This document shows, piece by piece, positions 1 through 5,174 of a stretch of DNA of 8,489 bases. The translations under genes and the position numbers were made by a program. Origin of the DNA: Candidatus Izemoplasmatales bacterium (GTDB lineage Bacteria > Bacillota_I > Bacilli_A > Izemoplasmatales > Hujiaoplasmataceae). The stretch spans positions 1-8,489 of the forward strand of contig JAQVTV010000034.1 in the NCBI GenBank assembly GCA_028699855.1, in the 5' to 3' direction. The notes below the pieces were generated by a model. The model saw only the letters and a list, made by a program, of their open reading frames with translations. It was not told the origin of the DNA and did no database searches. Numbering within the stretch: the stretch's first letter is position 1; each line of letters opens with the position of its first letter.

Positions 1-1
1 A

Positions 2-1300
2 AGATCGCTGTACAGTTCCCTTTCTGTCGCGGATATCGAAAACGTTGACGTGATGCTCGACTCCAAAGAAATCGTCACGATCACCAACAGCAATTACCGG
101 GCATTCATTCAGAAGAGTCAATCCGCGAAAGAGCGCAAAGATATCTTTGAAGCCGTGTTCTCTTATTACGACACCCACAAAAACACCTATGCCCAAATCT
201 ATAAAACGGTCCTTGAAGCGGATTATGCGCTGATGAAATCACGTAAATACGCCAGTTCATTGGAAAGTTACCTCTTCAACAACCAAATCCCGACTGAAGT
301 TTATTCTTCACTCTCGGAAGTCGCCCGCAATCATACGGCACCGATCAAGAAATATCTCGCCTTGCGCACACAGATCCTCGGTCTCGAAAAACACCACACA
401 TATGATCGCTTTCTTGAACTTGCGCGCAGTGACAAACAATACTCATACGCAGAGGCAAAAGCCTTGTTTTTTGCATCAATCCGCCATTTCCCAGAAGATT
501 TCCAAGCCAAGGCACGAGAAGTCATCCGCGATGGTTTTGTCGATGTGGAAGAACAACCCGGCAAACGTACCGGTGCGTATTCTTCTTCCATTCCCGACGT
601 TCATCCTTTCATTCTGCTGAATTACTCCAATACGCTTGCGGACGTTTTCACGCTCGCGCATGAGGCCGGTCATTCCATGCATTCGCTCTATGCGATGGAA
701 CATCAGCCACCCCTCTTGCAAGAATACACCATCTTCGTCGCTGAAGTCGCTTCGACGTTCAACGAACACAATCTCCTCGATTACTTCATTCACGAAAGCA
801 ACGCGTCGAAATCCGAAAAGATCATGTTGCTGCAACGTGCGATCGACGATATCCTCGCCACTTTCTATCGCCAGACCCTCTTTGCCATTTATGAGCTCGA
901 AACCCATCGGATGATCGAATCCGGTCAACCGATCACTGCCGATCATTTATCGCAAGTCATGATCAAGCTCTATCAGGAGTTCTATGATATCGACATCACC
1001 GAGGAAACGGTGAAGCAATACGACTGGGCCTACATTCCTCATTTGTTCTACACACCGTTTTATGTCTACCAATATGCAACAAGTTTCGCCGCATCGCTCA
1101 AACTCTATGAAGACGTGAAATCCGGTGTCGAAGGCGCATTCGACCGCTATATCGGCCTATTGTCTTCCGGAGGAAGCGATTATCCGATGAACCAGTTGAA
1201 GGCCGCCGGCGTGGATTTGACGAAAAAGGACAGTTTCCTCGCCGTCGTCAAACGCATGGAAGATCTCGTCAATCAACTTGAAAGCGTCATCCAAAAATAA
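2..1300 (+). CDS. pepF: Oligoendopeptidase F (M3B zinc metallopeptidase), 5'-truncated
   Basis: Zinc endopeptidase of the M3B/PepF family, a cytosolic enzyme that cuts short peptides during peptide use and turnover. The frame is open to the left edge, so the gene begins outside the window; a GTG at 50 is internal and not the start. The visible part is 432 residues against about 600 for the family, so roughly the first 170 are missing. The zinc site HEAGH is at visible residues 220-224 (659-673), with the third ligand probably Glu248, 24 residues after the second His, in FVAEVAST. The family-typical tail HLFYTPFYVYQYATSF follows near 1036. It ends with TAA at 1298-1300, and a strong terminator lies 21 nt downstream, so it is transcribed separately from trpS. 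Assignment to PepF rather than another M3 member rests on the motif context and tail. No defects are seen. Confidence 0.95.
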   Translation, partial: RSLYSSLSVADIENVDVMLDSKEIVTITNSNYRAFIQKSQSAKERKDIFEAVFSYYDTHKNTYAQIYKTVLEADYALMKSRKYASSLESYLFNNQIPTEVYSSLSEVARNHTAPIKKYLALRTQILGLEKHHTYDRFLELARSDKQYSYAEAKALFFASIRHFPEDFQAKAREVIRDGFVDVEEQPGKRTGAYSSSIPDVHPFILLNYSNTLADVFTLAHEAGHSMHSLYAMEHQPPLLQEYTIFVAEVASTFNEHNLLDYFIHESNASKSEKIMLLQRAIDDILATFYRQTLFAIYELETHRMIESGQPITADHLSQVMIKLYQEFYDIDITEETVKQYDWAYIPHLFYTPFYVYQYATSFAASLKLYEDVKSGVEGAFDRYIGLLSSGGSDYPMNQLKAAGVDLTKKDSFLAVVKRMEDLVNQLESVIQK

Positions 1301-1321
1301 ACACGCTTCATCCATCCTTAG

Positions 1322-1355
1322 ATCGGACATCCCACGAAGGGTTGTCCGATTTTTT
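1322..1355 (+). terminator. Intrinsic terminator of pepF
   Basis: Stem 1322-1333 pairs with 1339-1350 (12 positions, one T-T mismatch) around the loop ACGAA and is followed by a T run to 1355. It lies 21 nt after the pepF stop and upstream of the trpS promoter. Confidence 0.9.
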
Positions 1356-1410
1356 GTCATCGTCCCCGTAGAACCGATATGAATAATTTTACGAACCACA
1401 TGATTGTGAG

Positions 1411-1439
1411 TTGAAATATCCTGATTCCCATGCTATAAT
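1411..1439 (+). promoter_or_regulatory. Sigma-A type promoter of the T-box/trpS unit
   Basis: The -35 box is TTGAAA (1411-1416) and the -10 box is a perfect TATAAT (1434-1439), with a 17-nt spacer and an extended -10 TG at 1431-1432. Transcription should start near 1446, just before the T-box stem I. Such a strong promoter fits a gene controlled by attenuation downstream. Confidence 0.88.
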
Positions 1440-1445
1440 GATGAA

Positions 1446-1652
1446 AACGAAGATATGGATGAGTACCTCTGCTTTTCCGCTATCAGAGACCTTGTGGCAG
1501 GTGCGAACAAGGACGGACCCAGAGGGAATGGACCATGGAGTGATGTCAATCGCATCCGCTTCCCGCGTTATCAGGATCAAGCGCCGGCATGAATGTGTCG
1601 GAATTAAGGTGGCACCGCGACAACATCGTCCTTGTATTTGGGCGATTTTTTT
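1446..1652 (+). ncRNA. Tryptophan-specific T-box riboswitch (trpS leader)
   Basis: tRNA-sensing transcription attenuator. Stem I has AGTA (1462-1465) opposite the specifier loop, closed above by CCTCTG (1466-1471) pairing with CAGAGG (1520-1525) and below by TATGG (1454-1458) with CCATG (1533-1537). The AGAGA bulge motif is at 1485-1489, and the distal loop GGTGCGA (1500-1506) sits on stem CTTGT/ACAAG. The specifier in the loop GAATGGA is TGG (1529-1531), the Trp codon; a second TGG at 1536-1538 falls mostly in the lower stem and is less likely. Stem III is 1584-1589/1596-1601. The T-box AAGGTGGCACCGCG is at 1606-1619, and its bulge TGGC would pair with a GCCA tRNA end, matching the G discriminator known for bacterial tRNA-Trp. 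In the antiterminator AAGG (1606-1609) pairs with CCTT (1630-1633), which excludes the terminator. Uncharged tRNA-Trp is therefore expected to switch trpS on. The transcription start is estimated from the promoter. Confidence 0.95.
1625..1652 (+). terminator. Regulated terminator of the T-box leader
   Basis: ATCGTCC (1625-1631) pairs with GGGCGAT (1640-1646), with one G-T wobble and the loop 1632-1639, followed by seven T (1646-1652). Its 5' arm overlaps CCTT (1630-1633), which the antiterminator needs, so the two structures are mutually exclusive. Confidence 0.9.
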
Positions 1653-1658
1653 ATTATT

Positions 1659-1665
1659 AGGAGGT
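1659..1665 (+). promoter_or_regulatory. trpS ribosome binding site AGGAGGT
   Basis: A near-perfect Shine-Dalgarno sequence 5 nt before the ATG at 1671. It fixes the start and excludes the in-frame TTG at 1632, which sits in the attenuator loop. Confidence 0.9.
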
Positions 1666-1670
1666 CTGTT

Positions 1671-2669
1671 ATGAAAACCATTTTATCTGGCATCAAACCC
1701 TCGGGTTCATTAACCTTAGGCAATTACATTGGAGCCATCAAGCAGTTTGTCCAACTCCAGCAACACATGGATGATGCTATTTTTTACTTGTTCGTCGCCG
1801 ATTTGCACGCCATCACGGTCGAACAAAAAAAGTCCGATCTGCTTACCGCCATTCGCCAGGTGGCCGGCATGTACCTCGCTGCCGGACTCGATCCTGCCAA
1901 AACCGTTTTGTTCATCCAATCCGAGATTCCCCAACACGCGGAACTGGGATATCTTTTGCAATGCAACACCTATATGGGTGAACTGGAACGGATGACACAG
2001 TATAAAGACAAAAACAGGAAACAAGACACAAGTCTCACTTCTGCTTTGTTCACCTACCCTGCGTTGATGGCGGCAGACATCTTGCTCTATGATGCGGATT
2101 ATGTCCCCGTCGGTGACGACCAGAAGCAACATCTCGAACTCGCGCGCGACATCGCCATCCGCATGAATCACCGCTATGGCGATTGTTTCAAAGTTCCGGA
2201 ACCCATCATTCCCGAAGTCGGTGCAAGGATCATGGATTTGCAAAACCCCGGGAAGAAAATGAGCAAATCGGACGAATCGGACAAAGGTTATGTATCCCTA
2301 TTTGATGACGAAGCGACCATCATCAAAAAAATCAAATCCGCCGTGACCGACTCCATCGGCATCGTCCAATTCGATCCCGTTCATCAGCCAGGTGTCAGTA
2401 ATCTTCTCACGATCTACGCAACTCTCACAGAGTTGTCGATTCAAGATATTTGCGCCAAATACGAATCGAAGGGCTATAAAGAGTTCAAAGAAGACCTGGC
2501 ACACATCGTCGCCTCGACGCTGAAACCGCTCAAAGCACGCTATGATGCCATCACATCCTCATCCGAGCTCGACCGCATCCTTGACGAGGGCCGAGAAATA
2601 GCCAGCGCTTACGCGCAAAAGAAACTCCGGAAAATCAAGCAAAAGATCGGCTTGGGACGAAAAAAATAA
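1671..2669 (+). CDS. trpS: Tryptophanyl-tRNA synthetase
   Basis: Class I aminoacyl-tRNA synthetase that charges tRNA-Trp with tryptophan in the cytosol. The protein is 332 residues, the usual bacterial TrpRS length. The N-terminal PSGSLTLGNYIG (residues 10-21) carries the TrpRS form of the HIGH signature, and KMSKS is at residues 196-200 (2256-2270). Between them are the TrpRS-typical ALMAADILLY (131-140), whose Asp136 lies where known TrpRS enzymes contact the indole nitrogen, and GDDQKQHLELARDIA (from 148). The start ATG at 1671 is chosen because AGGAGGT lies 5 nt upstream. The gene stands alone behind its own promoter and T-box, with no trp biosynthesis gene beside it. The lysine-rich end (KIKQKIGLGRKK) overlaps the A-tract and arm of the hairpin at 2660-2690 shared with the convergent HPr gene. 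No missing residues are seen. Confidence 0.98.
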   Translation: MKTILSGIKPSGSLTLGNYIGAIKQFVQLQQHMDDAIFYLFVADLHAITVEQKKSDLLTAIRQVAGMYLAAGLDPAKTVLFIQSEIPQHAELGYLLQCNTYMGELERMTQYKDKNRKQDTSLTSALFTYPALMAADILLYDADYVPVGDDQKQHLELARDIAIRMNHRYGDCFKVPEPIIPEVGARIMDLQNPGKKMSKSDESDKGYVSLFDDEATIIKKIKSAVTDSIGIVQFDPVHQPGVSNLLTIYATLTELSIQDICAKYESKGYKEFKEDLAHIVASTLKPLKARYDAITSSSELDRILDEGREIASAYAQKKLRKIKQKIGLGRKK

Positions 2670-2690
2670 ACCAATCGAAGTTGGTTTATT
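2660..2690 (-). terminator. Terminator of the EIIB-like/HPr operon, shared with the trpS end
   Basis: Perfect 10-bp inverted repeat AATAAACCAA (2665-2674) / TTGGTTTATT (2681-2690) with a 6-nt loop. Read on the minus strand it is followed by seven T (2666-2660), a good intrinsic terminator 20 nt past the HPr stop. On the plus strand the tail is only weakly T-rich, so its effect on trpS may be partial. One arm contains the trpS TAA stop (2667-2669). Confidence 0.85.
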
Positions 2691-2710
2691 GTCGTCTTAC
2701 ACCATGAGTT

Positions 2711-2974
2711 TCACAATTGGTTGATATCCGAGATGACTCGGGTGATCGCTTCCTGAGCTTGTTGTTCATCGGCTCCCGTGAAAATGATCTTGAACACTTT
2801 GTTTTGCGGAATGCCAAGCGAAAGGACCCCCATGATCGATTTCATATTGATCCGTCGGTCATCGCATTCCAAAACCATGTCACATTGAAAACTATTGGCT
2901 TTGCCGACAAGCATCGTGGCCGGCCGCGCATGCAGTCCGAAGGGATAAATGATCTTATACTTCGTTTCAATCAT
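2711..2974 (-). CDS. ptsH: Phosphocarrier protein HPr
   Basis: Small cytosolic phosphocarrier of the phosphoenolpyruvate:sugar phosphotransferase system, passing phosphate from enzyme I to the EIIA domains. The protein is 87 residues, the normal HPr length. FGLHARPAT places the active-site His at residue 15, and NMKSIMGVLSLG places the regulatory Ser at residue 46, both at canonical positions. His15 argues against Crh, which lacks it, and Ser46 implies control by HPr kinase, as in Bacillota carbon catabolite repression. A Shine-Dalgarno AAGGAG lies 8 nt before the ATG. The start overlaps the stop of the upstream EIIB-like gene in ATGA (2971-2974), implying translational coupling. No enzyme I gene follows; a terminator does. 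Whether this is the main HPr of the cell or a paralogue cannot be judged from the window. Confidence 0.95.
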   Translation of the reverse strand: MIETKYKIIYPFGLHARPATMLVGKANSFQCDMVLECDDRRINMKSIMGVLSLGIPQNKVFKIIFTGADEQQAQEAITRVISDINQL

Positions 2975-3348
2975 GAGGCATGCTCCTTCATGCGTTTTTG
3001 AATTTCGTTCGCATACAGGTCAGCATGGGGTGTCAGCATGAACTTGACGAACTTCCCACTGACAAAAATCCCGTTCGCCCCAAAAGATTTCAAGTCCTCA
3101 AAATCACATTTTTTGATGTGAACGAGTTCAAACTTCAACCGACTTCCGGTCGGTTGAAAACCGGATATATTGTCGATGCCACCCAAAATGGCGATGAGCT
3201 GATCAATGCGCTCGTCCGGAATGCGCGAGACCGTTTTCTTGCGAGAACGCACGATAAGGATCACCACGGACACCACACCCAAAATGATGAGCAGGCCCAA
3301 CAAATATTGGAAAATCCCTAACATTAAACCTGTCAATTGACCGAACAT
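2971..3348 (-). CDS. Membrane-anchored EIIB-like protein lacking the catalytic cysteine
   Basis: A 125-residue protein with one hydrophobic segment (about residues 8-33), a basic stop (RSRKK, 34-38) and a soluble domain like glucose-family PTS EIIB (about 46-120). EIIB hallmarks are IDQLIAILGGIDNI (48-61), GSRLKFEL (68-75), DLKSFGANGIF (85-95) and a C-terminal helix. True EIIB domains carry a phosphorylated Cys three residues before the Arg of TRLR; here that position is Thr67 (codon 3148-3150), so ordinary phosphotransfer should be impossible. The start at 3348 is chosen because AGAGGTG (3361-3355) lies 6 nt upstream; an in-frame ATG at 3387 would add 13 residues but has no Shine-Dalgarno and overlaps the probable -10. 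The gene overlaps HPr by 4 nt. With the basic residues after the membrane segment, the domain probably faces the cytoplasm. A sensory or scaffold role for HPr is inference; the EIIB fold is fairly sure. Confidence 0.85.
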   Translation of the reverse strand: MFGQLTGLMLGIFQYLLGLLIILGVVSVVILIVRSRKKTVSRIPDERIDQLIAILGGIDNISGFQPTGSRLKFELVHIKKCDFEDLKSFGANGIFVSGKFVKFMLTPHADLYANEIQKRMKEHAS

Positions 3349-3354
3349 AATAAA

Positions 3355-3361
3355 CACCTCT
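3355..3361 (-). promoter_or_regulatory. Ribosome binding site deciding the EIIB-like start
   Basis: AGAGGTG on the minus strand, 6 nt before the ATG at 3348. No comparable site precedes the ATG at 3387, so the shorter protein is preferred. Confidence 0.75.
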
Positions 3362-3368
3362 ATGACAT

Positions 3369-3396
3369 ATTGTATCATATCCCTCATAAAAAGGAA
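3369..3396 (-). promoter_or_regulatory. Probable promoter of the EIIB-like/HPr operon
   Basis: On the minus strand an extended -10, TGATACAAT (3377-3369), stands before the ribosome binding site. The best -35 candidate, TTCCTT (3396-3391, 16-nt spacer), is weak. The inferred start near 3362 gives a very short leader. Confidence 0.5.
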
Positions 3397-3426
3397 TGCT
3401 ATTCACGTTGTTTTTCCAAAATCATT

Positions 3427-3454
3427 TACTTGATTTTCTCCGCAAAATCAAGTA
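3427..3454. promoter_or_regulatory. Perfect 11-bp dyad over the ppa promoter, possible operator
   Basis: TACTTGATTTT (3427-3437) and AAAATCAAGTA (3444-3454) form a perfect inverted repeat around CTCCGC. It covers the -35 box and spacer and enters the -10 box of the ppa promoter. Neither side carries a T run, so it does not look like a terminator. It also lies in the divergent interval upstream of the EIIB-like/HPr operon. Confidence 0.6.
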
Positions 3455-3458
3455 TAAT
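3430..3458 (+). promoter_or_regulatory. Sigma-A type promoter of ppa
   Basis: TTGATT (3430-3435) and a perfect TATAAT (3453-3458) with a 17-nt spacer. Transcription should start near 3465, leaving a short leader before AGGTGAT (3473-3479) and the ATG at 3484. Confidence 0.85.
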
Positions 3459-3483
3459 CGCAAAGAAAGAATAGGTGATTCAC

Positions 3484-3984
3484 ATGAATGCGGTCGTAGA
3501 AGCGATCATAGAAATCCCCATGGGGACACAAAATAAATACGAAGTCGATAAAATCAAGCATCGGATCAAATTGAGCCGCGTATTGTATTCCAAGATGACT
3601 TATCCTGCCGAATACGGCTTTATCGAGGACACCCTCGCCGAAGACGGAGATCCGCTTGACATCCTTGTATTGGCGACCACACAAACCTTTCCCGGATGCA
3701 TTGTCGATGCGCGAGTCGTCGGTTACCTCGATATGTTTGATTCCGGTGAACATGATGAGAAAATCATCGCTGTCGTCGATGCCGATCCGCGTTTTGAGGA
3801 CATCCATGACATCACGCATATCAAGGAACTGCAGTTGAAAGAGATCAAACTCTTCTTTCGGAATTACAAAGAGCTTCTGCCAGACCACCATGTCGAAGTA
3901 TTGGATTACTACCCACAAAAAGATGCCCTTAGATTGATCGAAAGGTATCGGGAAAGTTATAACAAAGCGAAAGCGCGGGAGTAA
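3484..3984 (+). CDS. ppa: Inorganic pyrophosphatase, family I
   Basis: Soluble metal-dependent enzyme that splits pyrophosphate to two phosphates, pulling biosynthetic reactions such as tRNA charging and nucleic acid synthesis forward. The 166-residue length is normal for the family. The signature DGDPLD (residues 54-59) supplies the three metal-binding Asp residues (54, 56, 59). Further conserved positions visible are Lys18 and Glu20 (NKYEVD), Arg32, Tyr44, Asp86 and Asp91, and Tyr128-Lys129. The start ATG at 3484 follows AGGTGAT (3473-3479); the in-frame GTG at 3475 lies inside that binding site and is rejected. The gene is monocistronic, with its own promoter and a terminator whose loop holds the stop codon, and is divergent from the EIIB-like/HPr operon. 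Many Bacilli use the unrelated family II enzyme instead, so a family I enzyme is a mild lineage hint. Confidence 0.97.
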   Translation: MNAVVEAIIEIPMGTQNKYEVDKIKHRIKLSRVLYSKMTYPAEYGFIEDTLAEDGDPLDILVLATTQTFPGCIVDARVVGYLDMFDSGEHDEKIIAVVDADPRFEDIHDITHIKELQLKEIKLFFRNYKELLPDHHVEVLDYYPQKDALRLIERYRESYNKAKARE

Positions 3985-3998
3985 TCCGCGCTTTTTTT
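3970..3998 (+). terminator. Intrinsic terminator of ppa
   Basis: AAAGCGCGG (3970-3978) pairs with CCGCGCTTT (3986-3994) over a 7-nt loop containing the ppa TAA (3982-3984), followed by a T run to 3998. The convergent amidohydrolase stops at 3998, so the same hairpin follows it on the minus strand. There it lacks a proper T run and is a weaker terminator. Confidence 0.9.
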
Positions 3999-5173
3999 CA
4001 TGTCCTTTGAAAAACCAGTTGACCGTTGACGAAGACCATCCGTGTCTTGGTCAGATAATGGAATGGATGATTATCCCAGACGACGATATCCGCGTCTTTA
4101 TTCACTTCAATCGAACCCAGGCGATCACCGATGCCATTGATGCGCGCAGCCTGAATCGTGACCGCGCGGAACGCTTCCAGTTCAGGAAGCCCCTCGCGGA
4201 CAAAAAGCGCGGCTTGCGTCAAAGCATTTGCCAAATGGATGACGGGATGATCGGTCATAATCGCAAACTCGATACCCGCTTCATAAAGCATTTTCGCCGA
4301 CTGAAAACTCTTGTTTCTCAACTCATATTTGGATTTGCTTCCAAGCGTTGGACCAATGATGACCTTTTGATTGTGGGCTTTCAGATATTCCAGCAACAAA
4401 TGACCCTCTGTCGCGTGTTCAATCGTTCCTTGGAGTTGGAACTCCTCAATGATCCGGATGGCCGTGACGATATCATCTTGCTGGTGCGCATGGATTTTCA
4501 CGGGAAGACCGGTGAACACACGAGAAAGAGATTCCCATTTCATGTTGAAGTCAGGCGGATTGGCCTCTTTACCTTCTTGGATGAGTTTGGCATAAGCGTT
4601 CTTCTTTGATAGGTACTCCTTGGCTTTATGCAAGGATTCGCGAATGAGCGCCGCCGAAGCCATGCGCGTTTGTGGCGCGAGGTTTTTGCCATGGTATACC
4701 CGTTTGGGATTTTCTCCCAAAGCCATTTTCATCGATGATTCGCTTGAGACCAGCATATCGTCGATGGTTTTCCCATAGGTTTTCAGTATGCAAAACGTAC
4801 CGCCGATCACATTCGCGCTCCCGGGGCCCGTCACGACGGTGGTCACGCCGGACTCCAAGGCTTCGGTAAAAGCGACATCTTGAGGTTTGATGGCATCGAT
4901 CGCTCTGAGTTCCGGATAGACAGGATGTGTCATCTCATTGACGTCGAGACCTTCAAACCCGATCGATTCTTCAAAGATGCCGATGTGGCAATGGGGATCG
5001 ATGATTCCCGGAGTGACGAAAGCGTTTTTTAAATCCAAAACTTCAGCCGCGGAGTCTTGACCCTCAGTCATCGGTCCGACGTGTTGGATTTTTCCATGGT
5101 CGATGACAATATCAACAGTCTCATAGTTGATATCCGCCATTCCGATCAGATGGGCGTTTTTCAAAATAAGCAT
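3998..5173 (-). CDS. Metal-dependent amidohydrolase, imidazolonepropionase-like
   Basis: A 391-residue member of the amidohydrolase superfamily (PF01979-type TIM barrel with a flanking beta domain), probably cytosolic. Metal ligands visible are the HxH pair His61/His63 in IDPHCHIG, His228/His230 in KIHAHQQDD, His253 in IEHATEGH and Asp308 in MTDHP. The N-terminal LILKNAHLI and the C-terminal DADIVVWDNHPF with FVNGQLVF are the usual beta-sandwich strands of this family. No carboxylated-lysine motif is obvious, which fits imidazolonepropionase or prolidase-like subgroups rather than urease or dihydroorotase types. The substrate is not identifiable, though C-N bond hydrolysis is expected. The ATG lies 1 nt after the stop of the M20D gene, and its Shine-Dalgarno GGGAGG sits in the last codons of that gene, so the two should be made together. 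Confidence 0.88.
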   Translation of the reverse strand: MLILKNAHLIGMADINYETVDIVIDHGKIQHVGPMTEGQDSAAEVLDLKNAFVTPGIIDPHCHIGIFEESIGFEGLDVNEMTHPVYPELRAIDAIKPQDVAFTEALESGVTTVVTGPGSANVIGGTFCILKTYGKTIDDMLVSSESSMKMALGENPKRVYHGKNLAPQTRMASAALIRESLHKAKEYLSKKNAYAKLIQEGKEANPPDFNMKWESLSRVFTGLPVKIHAHQQDDIVTAIRIIEEFQLQGTIEHATEGHLLLEYLKAHNQKVIIGPTLGSKSKYELRNKSFQSAKMLYEAGIEFAIMTDHPVIHLANALTQAALFVREGLPELEAFRAVTIQAARINGIGDRLGSIEVNKDADIVVWDNHPFHYLTKTRMVFVNGQLVFQRT

Positions 5174-5174
5174 A

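Noticed and set aside
476..946. A 156-codon open frame on the minus strand
   Set aside because: It is antisense to the zinc-site region of pepF and has no family resemblance.
1411..1674. Open frame across the trpS leader as a possible leader peptide
   Set aside because: The region is fully explained by the promoter and T-box structure; the frame begins in the -35 box, upstream of the expected transcription start.
1716..2243. A 175-codon open frame on the minus strand
   Set aside because: It is antisense to trpS, whose motifs are intact, and looks like a shadow of its codon pattern.
3349..3387. Longer N-terminus for the EIIB-like protein starting at 3387
   Set aside because: There is no Shine-Dalgarno before it and the probable -10 lies inside it, while the ATG at 3348 has a well-spaced AGAGGTG.
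3427..3454. The ppa upstream dyad as a transcription terminator
   Set aside because: Neither strand has a T run after the stem, and no gene ends there.
3448..3918. A 156-codon open frame on the minus strand, antisense to ppa
   Set aside because: ppa has a full motif set, promoter and ribosome binding site. The antisense frame shows none and runs into the ppa promoter.
4007..4609. A 200-codon open frame on the plus strand
   Set aside because: It lies antisense within the well-supported amidohydrolase gene, has no ribosome binding site of note and no recognisable family motif.
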